The translations under genes and the position numbers were made by a program. Of a stretch of DNA of 15,729 bases, positions 7,262 through 14,683 are shown one piece after another; position 1 is the stretch's first letter, and every line of letters starts with the position of its first letter. The DNA comes from JBOHDX01 sp050700835 (GTDB taxonomy: Bacteria > Actinomycetota > Actinomycetes > Propionibacteriales > Nocardioidaceae), in NCBI GenBank assembly GCA_050700835.1, contig JBOHDX010000028.1, positions 1 to 15,729 on the forward strand, read 5' to 3'. The notes beneath the pieces were generated by a model. The model was not told the origin of the DNA. It worked only from the letters and a program-made list of their open reading frames with translations, and made no database searches.

Positions 7262-8070
7262 CCCGCCGCTCCTCGATCCGCGGCAGCATCCTCCGGCGGC
7301 CGGGAACCGCCGGCTACCCGCGCCAGGTGCTGGTCGTGCTCGCGGGGCTGTGCCTGGCTGCCGGTGTGCTGTCGTCGTGCGGCGGCAGCGGCAAGACCAA
7401 GCTCACGGTGCTCGCGGCCTCGTCGCTCACCGAGAGCTTCACCGAGCTGAAGAAGACCTACGAGACGGCACATCCCGACGTCCAGGTCGCGTTGTCGTTC
7501 GACTCCTCCTCGACACTGGCACAGCAGGTGATCGCCGGTTCACCCGCGGACGTGCTCGCCACCGCGGACCCCCAGACGATGCAGATGGTCGTCGCCAAGC
7601 ACGACGTGTCCGGCACACCGACGACGTTCGCGACCAACACGCTCGTGCTCGTGACTCCGCGCGACAACCCCGGCACCATCTCGTCGATCGCCGATCTGTC
7701 GAGGCCGGGTGTGAAGTTCGCAACCTGTGTGCCGTCCGCGCCGTGCGGAGACGCGGCGGACAGGCTGCTCGCCAAGGACGGCATCACGGCGAAGCCGGCC
7801 ACCCAACAGGAGAACGTCAAGTCGGTGCTCGCCCTGGTCACCAGCGGCGAGGTCGACGCGGGGTTCGTCTACGTCACCGACGCGATGGCCGCCGGCAGCG
7901 CCGTCAGGACGATCCAGGTTCCCCACGCGAAGTCGATCGTCAACGACTACCCCATTGCGGTCCTCACCTCCAGCAGGGAAGCGACGGCGGCGCAGGAGTG
8001 GGTCTCCCTGGTCACGTCCAGCGCCGGGCAGCAGGTCCTGACCACCTTCGGATTCGGGAAGCCGCGCTGA
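7258..8070 (+). CDS. modA: Molybdate ABC transporter substrate-binding lipoprotein ModA
   Basis: ModA captures molybdate (and tungstate) outside the cell and delivers it to ModBC. The 270-residue precursor has an Arg-rich N-region, a hydrophobic core (residues 24-37: VLVVLAGLCLAAGV) and a lipobox VLSSC with the lipidated Cys at 41. It should therefore be tethered to the outer face of the membrane. The mature part has the ModA anion-site features LTVLAASSLTESFTELKKTYE and LSFDSSSTLAQQVIAGSPADVLATAD. It also has GVKFATCVPSAPCGDAADRLL, with a Cys pair seen in actinobacterial members, and the late VDAGFVYVTDA block. GTG 7258 overlaps the regulator stop by 4 bp, and no better start leaves a full signal peptide. 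Confidence 0.96.
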   Translation: MTRRSSIRGSILRRPGTAGYPRQVLVVLAGLCLAAGVLSSCGGSGKTKLTVLAASSLTESFTELKKTYETAHPDVQVALSFDSSSTLAQQVIAGSPADVLATADPQTMQMVVAKHDVSGTPTTFATNTLVLVTPRDNPGTISSIADLSRPGVKFATCVPSAPCGDAADRLLAKDGITAKPATQQENVKSVLALVTSGEVDAGFVYVTDAMAAGSAVRTIQVPHAKSIVNDYPIAVLTSSREATAAQEWVSLVTSSAGQQVLTTFGFGKPR

Positions 8071-8918
8071 CCGAGGACGCTCAGACCGCGCCGAGCGGCA
8101 CGGCTCCGGAGGACCACTCCGACCGCGCCGCACTCGGACGCGCCCCATGGCCGATCGTGACCGCCGGCGGCGTGGGGCTAGTGCTCCTGCTAGCACCGTT
8201 GCTCGGGCTCGTCGTCAACTCGCCGTGGTCGTCCCTGCTGCACCGGCTGGGCGACTCCGGCGTACTGACGGCCCTTTGGCTGAGTCTGCGCACCGCGACC
8301 ATCACGGTCGTCATCTGCCTGCTCGTGGGTGTGCCGCTCGCCTGGCTGCTTGCCCGCACCGAGTTCCCCGGGCGCCGGATCGTCCGCGCGCTCGTCACCG
8401 TCCCGTTGGTGATGCCGCCGGTGGTCGGCGGGGTCGCTCTGCTCACCGCGTTCGGCCGTTTCGGGTTGCTCGGTAAGCCGTTGTACCAAGGGTTCGGCCT
8501 GCAGATCCCGTTCACCACCACGGCAGTCGTACTAGCCCAGACGTTCGTCGCGATGCCGTTCCTGGTGATCGCCGTGGAAGGTGCGCTGCGTTCCACCGAC
8601 GAGCGGTACGACGAGGTGGCCGCGAGTCTCGGCGCCGGTCGAGGCGCCACGTTCCTGCGGGTGACAGTGCCGCTGGCCGCCCCCGGCATCGCGAGCGGTG
8701 CCGTGCTCGCCTGGGCACGTGCGCTCGGCGAGTTCGGGGCCACCATCACGTTCGCCGGCAACTTCGCCGGCACCACCCAGACCATGCCGCTGTTGATCTA
8801 CACCACCCTCAACACCGATCCGGTCTCGGCGTACGCACTCAGCCTGGTGCTGTTGGCGCTGTCGATCGCCGTGCTCGTCGCCCTCCGCGAGCGCTGGTTG
8901 TACGGGATGGTTCGCTGA
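8067..8918 (+). CDS. modB: Molybdate ABC transporter permease ModB, probable CTG start
   Basis: ModB forms the membrane channel of the molybdate importer. The product shows five or six membrane segments and the cytoplasmic EAA loop EVAASLGAGRGATFLRVTVPLAAPGIASGAV. The conserved LGEFGATITFAGNFAGTTQTMPLLIYT block follows. The start is unusual. No ATG, GTG or TTG lies between the modA stop and the first membrane segment except GTG 8157, which falls inside the conserved RAPWPIV lead-in and would trim it. CTG 8067 overlaps the modA stop as CTGA and has GGGAAG about five bases upstream, matching the coupling of the other genes in the operon, so I place the start there (283 residues). GTG 7998 would overlap modA by 73 bp. 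The 3' end overlaps modC by 1 bp (TGATG). Confidence 0.9.
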   Translation: MTEDAQTAPSGTAPEDHSDRAALGRAPWPIVTAGGVGLVLLLAPLLGLVVNSPWSSLLHRLGDSGVLTALWLSLRTATITVVICLLVGVPLAWLLARTEFPGRRIVRALVTVPLVMPPVVGGVALLTAFGRFGLLGKPLYQGFGLQIPFTTTAVVLAQTFVAMPFLVIAVEGALRSTDERYDEVAASLGAGRGATFLRVTVPLAAPGIASGAVLAWARALGEFGATITFAGNFAGTTQTMPLLIYTTLNTDPVSAYALSLVLLALSIAVLVALRERWLYGMVR

Positions 8919-9976
8919 TGCCGGCACACCTCGACGCGCTGGTCCGTGCCAGACGTGGCGCCTTCTCGGTGGACGTGGCGCTGCAGGCCGATGCCGGCAG
9001 CGTGGTCGGTCTGCTCGGCCCGAACGGCGCCGGGAAGACCTCGGTGCTGCGGGCGCTGTCGGGGCTGACCCCACTGACCGAGGGCCATGTGCGCCTGGGC
9101 GGCGACGTGTGGGACGACCCGTCGCGCGCGGTGCGCCTGCCCACCCGGCACCGCCGCGTGGGCGTGGTGTTCCAGGAGCCGTTGCTGTTCCCGCACCGCA
9201 GCGTGCTCGACAACGTCGCGTTCGGGCCACGACACCGCGGCGCATCGCGCACCCACAGCCGGCGACTGGCGGCCGGCTGGCTCGAACGCACGGGACTGTC
9301 GGAGTTTGCCGGACGGCGGCCCGGGCAGCTGTCCGGCGGGCAGCGACAACGAGTGGCGATCACCCGTGCGCTGGCCGCCGAACCAGCGTTGCTGCTGCTC
9401 GACGAGCCGTTGTCGGCGCTGGACGCGTCGGCCACCTTGACGGTACGCAACTTCCTGCGCAACCTGCTCAGCGACTTCCGCGGCGTCACCGTGCTGGTCA
9501 CTCATGACGCGCTCGATGCCCTGGTCCTCGCCGACCACGTGGTCGTGCTCGACGGCGGCCGGGTGGAGCAGACCGGCCCCGCCCGCGCGGTCGCCCGCGA
9601 ACCGCGCAGCGACCATGTCGCCAAGCTGATGGGCCTCAACCTCGTGCGCGGCCGTGCCGCAGCCGGAGTCGTGACGGTCGCGGACGGGGTCGAAGTGGTG
9701 GCCTCGCAGCAGGATGACGGCGACGTGTTCGCCAGCTTCACGCCGGCCGCGGTGACGTTGCACAGCACCCCGCCCCGTACCAGCGCGCGCAACGTGTGGC
9801 CCTGCACCGTGGTGAGCGTGACCCCACACGGGGACGCCGTCCGGGTCCACCTCGACGGACCCGTGCCCTTGCTGGCTGACATCACCCCGTCGTCGCTGGT
9901 CTCGCTGGCCCTGGACGAGGGCAGCTCCGTGTGGGCGGCCGTCAAGGCGACCGAGGTACAGATCTATCCGGCATGA
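8918..9976 (+). CDS. modC: Molybdate ABC transporter ATP-binding protein ModC
   Basis: ModC is the cytosolic ATPase that powers molybdate import through ModB. The 352-residue protein has Walker A GPNGAGKT (34-41), Q-loop FQEPLLFPH (Q86), signature LSGGQ (138-142), Walker B LLLLDEP (158-164) and switch His 196 in VTHD. After residue about 230 comes the family accessory region with one C-terminal TOBE domain (about 285-350, from WPCTVVSVTPHGDAVRVHL to VWAAVKATEVQIYPA). The ATP-binding half has all catalytic motifs. The ATG shares one base with the modB stop, making it the last gene of the regulator-modABC operon. The next gene, 67 bp on, has its own promoter-like box and ribosome-binding site. 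Confidence 0.96.
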   Translation: MPAHLDALVRARRGAFSVDVALQADAGSVVGLLGPNGAGKTSVLRALSGLTPLTEGHVRLGGDVWDDPSRAVRLPTRHRRVGVVFQEPLLFPHRSVLDNVAFGPRHRGASRTHSRRLAAGWLERTGLSEFAGRRPGQLSGGQRQRVAITRALAAEPALLLLDEPLSALDASATLTVRNFLRNLLSDFRGVTVLVTHDALDALVLADHVVVLDGGRVEQTGPARAVAREPRSDHVAKLMGLNLVRGRAAAGVVTVADGVEVVASQQDDGDVFASFTPAAVTLHSTPPRTSARNVWPCTVVSVTPHGDAVRVHLDGPVPLLADITPSSLVSLALDEGSSVWAAVKATEVQIYPA

Positions 9977-9983
9977 GGTTGGC

Positions 9984-9989
9984 TACCAT
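9984..9989 (+). promoter_or_regulatory. Putative -10 box for glpX
   Basis: TACCAT fits TAnnnT and lies 54 bases before the glpX ATG, predicting a leader of about 48 bases. That leader carries a Shine-Dalgarno sequence, unlike the leaderless genes of this window. No clear -35 is seen, and read-through from modC remains possible. Confidence 0.35.
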
Positions 9990-10043
9990 CAGCGCATCCA
10001 CTCGTCGACGACACGCGCCCAGACCTCGGTGAGAAGGGTTCCC

Positions 10044-11117
10044 ATGACGAACACCAGCAGCCCCGGCCGCCGGGATCCTCGGGTCCGCGCCGAGGGCGAG
10101 ACGCGACTGCCCGGCCATCTCGAGCCGGCCCTCGCGGCGCCGGACCGCAACCTTGCGCTCGACCTGGTCCGCGTGACCGAGGCCGCGGCCATGGCAGGGG
10201 GACGGTGGGTCGGCCGCGGTGACAAGAACGGTGCCGACAGGGTGGCGGTCAACGCGATGCGCGTCCTGATCAGCACCGTCGGGATGCGCGGCGTCGTCGT
10301 GATCGGCGAGGGGGAGAAGGACAACGCGCCGATGCTCTACAACGGCGAAGAGGTCGGCGACGGCACAGGGCCGCAGTGCGACGTGGCGGTGGACCCGATC
10401 GACGGTACGACGTTGGCAGCGAAGGCCATGAGCAACGCGGTATCCGTGCTCGCGGTCGCCCCTCGCGGCAGCATGTACGACCCGAGTGCGGTGTTCTACA
10501 TGGAGAAGCTCGCCACCGGCCCCGAGGCGGCCGACGTCGTGGATATCCGGTTGCCGGTGGCCGACAACGTCTATGCCGTCGCCAAGGCCAAGGGGCTGAA
10601 GCCGGAGGACGTCACGGTGTGCATTCTCGACCGGCCGCGGCACGACGCGCTCGCCGCCGAGATCCGGGCCACTGGTGCGCGGATCAAGTTCATCACCGAC
10701 GGCGACGTGGCGGGCGCCATCATGGCGGCCCGCCCCAACACCGGTGTGGACCTGCTGCTCGGCATCGGCGGCACGCCGGAGGGGATCATCACGGCCTGTG
10801 CCATGAAGGCCATCGGCGGCGTCATCCAGGGCCGGCTGTGGCCGCGCGACGACGCGGAGCGGCAGAAGGCGCTCGACGCCGGGCACGACCTCGACCGGGT
10901 GCTGCTCACCGGCGACCTCGTCTCCGGGGACGACTGCTTCTTCGTGGCAACCGGCATCACCGACGGCGAGCTAATGAAGGGTGTGCGCTATCGGTCCGGC
11001 ACCTGCACGACGCACTCGTTGGTCATGCGTTCCCGCTCCGGCACCATCCGCGAGATCATCAGCGAGCACCGGTTGAGCAAGCTCGCGGCCTACTCCTCGG
11101 TCGACTTCGAGCACTGA
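10044..11117 (+). CDS. glpX: Class II fructose-1,6-bisphosphatase GlpX
   Basis: GlpX hydrolyses fructose-1,6-bisphosphate to fructose-6-phosphate, the committed step of gluconeogenesis, and is the main FBPase of actinobacteria. The 357-residue protein has the metal-site motifs GEGEKDNAPML (88-98) and DVAVDPIDGTT (113-123). It also has the substrate loop GIGGTPEGI and the late segment GVRYRSGTCTTHSLVMRSRSGTIREI. About 27 N-terminal residues are polar and precede the usual family start. ATG 10044 is chosen because GAGAAGGG sits five bases upstream; GTG 10029 is in frame but would put that ribosome-binding site inside the gene. The stop is 6 bp from the fructokinase start, so the two are probably one operon. 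Confidence 0.97.
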   Translation: MTNTSSPGRRDPRVRAEGETRLPGHLEPALAAPDRNLALDLVRVTEAAAMAGGRWVGRGDKNGADRVAVNAMRVLISTVGMRGVVVIGEGEKDNAPMLYNGEEVGDGTGPQCDVAVDPIDGTTLAAKAMSNAVSVLAVAPRGSMYDPSAVFYMEKLATGPEAADVVDIRLPVADNVYAVAKAKGLKPEDVTVCILDRPRHDALAAEIRATGARIKFITDGDVAGAIMAARPNTGVDLLLGIGGTPEGIITACAMKAIGGVIQGRLWPRDDAERQKALDAGHDLDRVLLTGDLVSGDDCFFVATGITDGELMKGVRYRSGTCTTHSLVMRSRSGTIREIISEHRLSKLAAYSSVDFEH

Positions 11118-11123
11118 GGCGCC

Positions 11124-12101
11124 GTGCCCGAACGCGCGCCCGTGGTCGTGCTGGGCGAGGCGCTTGTCGACGTCACCCTCGGCCGCGACGGCTCGATCGA
11201 GTCCCACCCGGGTGGCGCCCCCGTCAACGTCGCGGTCGGCTTGTCGAGGCTCGGCATCCCCACCACCCTCGGAGCGCAGCTCGGTGACGACCCGGCCGGT
11301 CAGCTGGTCCGGGCCCATCTCGACGCCGCCGGGGTAGTGCTTGACGCCCTTCCGCCGCACCGGCGGACATCCTCGGCCGTGGCGACCCTCGACGACCGTG
11401 GCCGCGCGACGTACGAGTTCGACCTCGTCTGGGATCCGCAACGTCTCCCGTCGTTCCTCGACGCCCCGCTGGTGTACGTCGGGTCGATCGGTGCCACGGT
11501 GCCGCCCGGCGCGGATGCGGTGGCTTCCTGGGCGCAGCAGGCACACGCCGCCGGCGTACCCGTGGCCGTCGATCCCAACCTGCGACCGAGCCTGACGCCG
11601 CGGCTGGCGCCGCTGCGGCGGCGGATCGAGGCGATGACGGCGCACGCCTGGCTGGTCAAGTGCAGCGATGAGGACGCCGCGGTGATGGCGCCGGGCGTCG
11701 ATGTCGAGGACCTGCTCGTCCGGTGGCTGAGCGACGGCGCCGGCGTCGGCGTCGCCGTGGTCACCCTCGGCGCCGACGGGGCGATGCTCGCGTCCCCGCT
11801 CGCCATGGTGCGGGTGGCGGCTCCACCGGTCGAGGTGGTCGACACGATCGGTGCCGGCGACAGCTTCATGGCGGCCCTGCTGGCCGGGTTGCTCCTGCGG
11901 GGGTGGTGCGGCCGCGACGATCTGGATGCGGACGAGCTGGCGGCGGTCGGCGACGCCGCCGCGGCGGCCGCCGCACTCACGTGCAGCCGGGCTGGTGCCG
12001 ATCCGCCTTGGCGGCGCGAGCTTGACGTCGCCGCGGCCGTCGCCTCGGCGAGATCACATTTACGAGCCCCGCAGTCGCGCGGACCCCATCCGAAACCGTG
12101 A
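11124..12101 (+). CDS. PfkB-family carbohydrate kinase, probable fructokinase
   Basis: This is a ribokinase-fold sugar kinase, most likely phosphorylating fructose to fructose-6-phosphate in the cytosol. Key features are the N-terminal ALVDV strand (13-17), the sugar-binding HPGGAPVNVAVGLSRLG (28-44), the VDPNLRP block (149-155) and the signature DTIGAGDSF (240-248), in which Asp246 is the catalytic base. CSRAGADPPWRREL (287-300) is the usual family C-terminus. Residues 309-325 are encoded by a 60-bp inverted-repeat element and look like a replaced tail. GTG 11124 has GAGG, which overlaps the glpX stop, 4 bases upstream, showing translational coupling. Sharing a transcript with glpX supports a fructose-6-phosphate role; other hexose specificity is possible. 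Confidence 0.87.
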   Translation: MPERAPVVVLGEALVDVTLGRDGSIESHPGGAPVNVAVGLSRLGIPTTLGAQLGDDPAGQLVRAHLDAAGVVLDALPPHRRTSSAVATLDDRGRATYEFDLVWDPQRLPSFLDAPLVYVGSIGATVPPGADAVASWAQQAHAAGVPVAVDPNLRPSLTPRLAPLRRRIEAMTAHAWLVKCSDEDAAVMAPGVDVEDLLVRWLSDGAGVGVAVVTLGADGAMLASPLAMVRVAAPPVEVVDTIGAGDSFMAALLAGLLLRGWCGRDDLDADELAAVGDAAAAAAALTCSRAGADPPWRRELDVAAAVASARSHLRAPQSRGPHPKP

Positions 12102-12107
12102 TCTCGC
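12048..12107. repeat. 60-bp element with perfect 10-bp terminal inverted repeats
   Basis: GCGAGATCAC (12048-12057) and GTGATCTCGC (12098-12107) are perfect reverse complements around a 40-base interior, with weaker pairing continuing just inside the arms. The element supplies the last 17 codons and stop of the fructokinase gene. It could be a small dispersed palindromic repeat or MITE-like remnant, or a hairpin ending the glpX-pfkB transcript. There is no T run after it. Confidence 0.65.
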
Positions 12108-12118
12108 GGGAGGTACGC

Positions 12119-12226
12119 GCCGCAGCGCGCACGACGGGTGGGGCGTAAGTGTCGGATCGCGGAGAGGAGTGGGCCGCAGGGCGCACGACGGGTGGGGCGT
12201 AAGTGTCGGATCGCGGAGACGAGTGA
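12119..12226. repeat. Two 54-bp tandem repeats in an intergenic region
   Basis: Copies 12119-12172 and 12173-12226 match at 51 of 54 positions and abut exactly. GGTACGCGCC flanks the pair at 12112-12121 and 12232-12241. The unit length is a multiple of three, so frames stay open through it, but no start or protein similarity supports coding. With the 60-bp element this fills most of the gap between pfkB and the hydrolase. Apart from the promoter and ribosome-binding site listed separately, I see nothing else in 12102-12310. Confidence 0.88.
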
Positions 12227-12268
12227 GCCGGGGTACGCGCCGGCGGGGGCGGGCACTGACCCCCGACG

Positions 12269-12286
12269 CCCACCTATACTGGTGGG
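12269..12286 (+). promoter_or_regulatory. Promoter -10 of the hydrolase gene inside an inverted repeat
   Basis: TATACT (12275-12280) is a near-consensus -10. It is framed exactly by CCCACC (12269-12274) and GGTGGG (12281-12286), a perfect dyad. A repressor bound here would cover the -10, so this looks like an operator. A good -35 is lacking, which would fit a weak or activator-dependent promoter. Transcription should start near 12287. Confidence 0.55.
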
Positions 12287-12295
12287 TAACAAGAC

Positions 12296-12304
12296 GGGGA
12301 GGAG
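12296..12304 (+). promoter_or_regulatory. Strong ribosome-binding site fixing the hydrolase start
   Basis: GGGGAGGAG lies six bases before GTG 12311. It is the strongest Shine-Dalgarno match in the window and fixes the start of the alpha/beta hydrolase. Confidence 0.8.
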
Positions 12305-12310
12305 CCCTCG

Positions 12311-13210
12311 GTGACCGAGCAGCAGGTGCATCTGCCGAGCGGGATCGACCTCTGCTACGAGGCGTTCGGCGCGCCCACCGACCCGACGATCCTGCTGGTC
12401 ATGGGCCTCGGTGGCCCGATGACCTGGTGGAGCACACCGTTCTGCACCAACCTCGCCGGTCGCGGCTTCCAGGTGGTCCGCTACGACAACCGCGACACCG
12501 GGCGTTCCAGCAAGATCCGCACGGCGCGCCGGGTGACCCGGTCCCAGGTGATCTCCGCATTCTTCGGCGCCCGCAAGTACACGCCGTACCACCTCGACGA
12601 CCTCGCGGAGGACGCGTTCGGGCTGCTCGACCACCTCGACACTGAGCAAGCGCACCTCGTGGGCGTGTCGATGGGCGGGATGATCGCGCAGACGATGGCG
12701 ATCGCCCGCTCCGACCGCGTTCTGAGCCTCACCTCGATGCTGTCCACGACCGGACGCCGAAGCGTCGGCTGGCAGGATCCCAGACTCCTCCCGATGCTGC
12801 TGGGACCATCCCGACGCAACCGCGAGGAGTACGTCGCGGGGTCATTCCGGATCGCCCGGGCGATCGGGTCGCCCGGCTACCCGCCTGACCGCGACGAGCT
12901 GCGCCGGCATGCGGAGGAGACGTACGACCGGGGCTGGTCTGCCTCGGGGGTGGTGCGCCAGATGCTCGCGATCATGGCCCAACCGGACCGCACCCCGGCA
13001 CTGCACCGGCTCGACCTTCCGACCCTGGTGATCCACGGGCTGTCCGACCGGCTGGTCAACACGTCCGGCGGCCGCGCCACCGCCCAGGCGATCCCCGGTG
13101 CCGAGCTGGTCCTCGTCCCCGGCATGGGACACGACCTGCCGGCGGCGCTCGACGACACGTTCTGCGACGCCATCGTCCGCACCGTGCGGCGCGCGTCCGT
13201 CCGCGCCTGA
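12311..13210 (+). CDS. Alpha/beta hydrolase, RdmC/esterase-like
   Basis: This 299-residue cytosolic serine hydrolase has no signal peptide or membrane segment. The catalytic triad is visible: Ser120 in the nucleophile elbow GVSMGG, Asp246 in HGLSDRLV and His274 in PGMGHDLP. The oxyanion loop MGLGGPMTWW lies at 31-40 and the early block VRYDNRDTGRSSK at 56-68. The DNRDTGxS block and VPGMGHDLP ending resemble the methylesterase-like family of RdmC. Substrate is unknown; ester or lactone hydrolysis is likely. It has its own promoter with an operator-like dyad and a strong ribosome-binding site, suggesting inducible expression. It converges on the WS/DGAT gene with 12 bp between stops; that neighbour also handles esters, but a shared pathway is only a guess. 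Confidence 0.9.
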   Translation: MTEQQVHLPSGIDLCYEAFGAPTDPTILLVMGLGGPMTWWSTPFCTNLAGRGFQVVRYDNRDTGRSSKIRTARRVTRSQVISAFFGARKYTPYHLDDLAEDAFGLLDHLDTEQAHLVGVSMGGMIAQTMAIARSDRVLSLTSMLSTTGRRSVGWQDPRLLPMLLGPSRRNREEYVAGSFRIARAIGSPGYPPDRDELRRHAEETYDRGWSASGVVRQMLAIMAQPDRTPALHRLDLPTLVIHGLSDRLVNTSGGRATAQAIPGAELVLVPGMGHDLPAALDDTFCDAIVRTVRRASVRA

Positions 13211-13222
13211 GCGGCGCTCGGC

Positions 13223-14683
13223 CTACGACGTCGCCTCGACCAGCTCGTCGAGCGCGTCCGCGAGGTAGCCGATCAGCCTCCACACGTCGGGAACCATCTC
13301 GCGACACACGATGATCCCGAAGTCCACCGAGCCGTCATAGCTGAACAACGTGATGTTGATGCCGCCGGTCAGGTCGGTGACGGCCGAGACCGGATGGATG
13401 CCCTCGACCCTGGCACCCGCCACGAACAACGGGAGCTGGGGTCCCGGCACGTTGGAGACGAACAGGTTGAACGGGAGTCCCGGCAGCGTCACCAGCCGGA
13501 ACAACGCCCTGGACGCCAGCCCCGACAGCGCCGTCGGCAGTACGGCGGACAGGTCCTGCAGGATCGTCGCCGGCACCGCCTCGAACTTCTGCTTGGCCGC
13601 GAGCATGGACTCCCCCACCAGCTCGAGTCTGGCGGCCGGATCCGCCACCTGGGTGGGCAGCTGGGCAAGCATGACCGAGATCTGGTTCCCGTTGGAGCCG
13701 GACTGGTCCTCGGACCGGATCGACACCGGCACGGCAGCGATCAGGGGGATCTCCGGGAGCGCGTCGTGGTCGAGCAGCCAGCGCCGCAAGGCTGTCGTCG
13801 TCAACGCCATCACGACGTCGTTGACGGTCATGCCGCTCGCCTGCTTGACCTTCTTGATGTCGGCGAGCGGGACGGAGCCGTATGCGAAGCGCCGATGTGC
13901 GGTGATCTGCCCGTTGAACGGCGTACGCGGCACCCGCAGGTCGCGCTCGTCGCTGCGTCGCGGGCGGATCCGCCGACTCGCCAGTGACACCGCGGCATCG
14001 GCGATGTCGCTGACCAACTGCGTGCCGGGGAAGTTCGTCGCACCCGGCAGGTCGGCCAGGTGCGGTAGCGAGCGGGGCAGAGTCGTCGCAAGGCGTACCC
14101 CGTTGACCGCCGTGGAGGCCAGGCCGCGCAACATCAGGCCCGGCCGATCGGGTACGCCGGGGGGATCCCACTCCCGCGCCGGCGGCTCCACCTCCCTCGG
14201 CTCCTCGGTAACGTCGAGGATCGTGGCCAGGATCTCGGCACCGGAGATGCCGTCGATCGCGCTGTGGTGCACCTTGGAGTAGATCGCGCAGCGCCCGTTC
14301 TCCAGTCCTTGGATGAGGTACATCTCCCACAGTGGCCGACCGCGGTCCAGCGGGCGGGCGTGGATGCGCGCGACCTGTTCGGCCAGCTGTTCGTTGGTGC
14401 CGGGCGCCGGGATGCCCAGCTCACGCAGGTGGAACTCCAGATCGAAGTCGGGGTCGTCGATCCAGTACGGCTGGCCGAGGCCGAGAGGCACCTCGACGAG
14501 CCGTTGCCGGAACGGCGACGCCAGGTGCAGCCGCGGCTCGAGCAGGTCCCGGAGGTCGTCGAGGCCCAGCGCCGCGCCCGGCCGGCCGCTCGGGTCCAGG
14601 GTGAGCACCGCACCAACGTGGCCGGTCGTCGTGCTTGACTCGACGTTCAGGAACTGGGCGTCCATGGCGGTCAGCTGCTTCAT
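13223..14683 (-). CDS. Wax ester synthase / diacylglycerol acyltransferase (WS/DGAT)
   Basis: This enzyme transfers acyl groups from acyl-CoA to diacylglycerol or fatty alcohols to make storage triacylglycerol or wax esters, at the membrane or lipid-droplet surface. The 486-residue protein starts MKQLTAMDAQFLNVE, the typical family opening. It carries the catalytic HHSAIDG motif at 139-145 within KVHHSAIDGISGAEIL. Upstream is PLDRGRPLWEMYLIQGL (111-127). Further along come MTVNDVVMALTTTALRRWL and the C-terminal FNLFVSNVPGPQLPLFVAGARV, all WS/DGAT blocks. Motifs and length are complete. GGAGGG lies 7 bases before ATG 14683. The ATG overlaps the stop of the DUF1707 gene upstream by 4 bp. Substrate preference cannot be read from the sequence. 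Confidence 0.94.
   Translation of the reverse strand: MKQLTAMDAQFLNVESSTTTGHVGAVLTLDPSGRPGAALGLDDLRDLLEPRLHLASPFRQRLVEVPLGLGQPYWIDDPDFDLEFHLRELGIPAPGTNEQLAEQVARIHARPLDRGRPLWEMYLIQGLENGRCAIYSKVHHSAIDGISGAEILATILDVTEEPREVEPPAREWDPPGVPDRPGLMLRGLASTAVNGVRLATTLPRSLPHLADLPGATNFPGTQLVSDIADAAVSLASRRIRPRRSDERDLRVPRTPFNGQITAHRRFAYGSVPLADIKKVKQASGMTVNDVVMALTTTALRRWLLDHDALPEIPLIAAVPVSIRSEDQSGSNGNQISVMLAQLPTQVADPAARLELVGESMLAAKQKFEAVPATILQDLSAVLPTALSGLASRALFRLVTLPGLPFNLFVSNVPGPQLPLFVAGARVEGIHPVSAVTDLTGGINITLFSYDGSVDFGIIVCREMVPDVWRLIGYLADALDELVEATS

Noticed and set aside
6863..9976. Recent horizontal transfer of the mod operon
   Set aside because: Base and codon use look like the flanks, and there are no mobile genes or direct repeats around it.
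9942..10886. A 314-codon minus-strand open frame opposite glpX
   Set aside because: Antisense to GlpX with its metal-binding motifs; no domain seen in the translation.
12119..12226. 54-bp repeats as a CRISPR array
   Set aside because: The two units abut with no spacers, and no cas gene is present.
11977..12273. Minus-strand repeated peptide (HSSPRSDTYAPPVV twice) as a small protein gene
   Set aside because: The periodic peptide simply follows from a 54-bp unit divisible by three; it overlaps the fructokinase 3' end and has no convincing start or ribosome-binding site.
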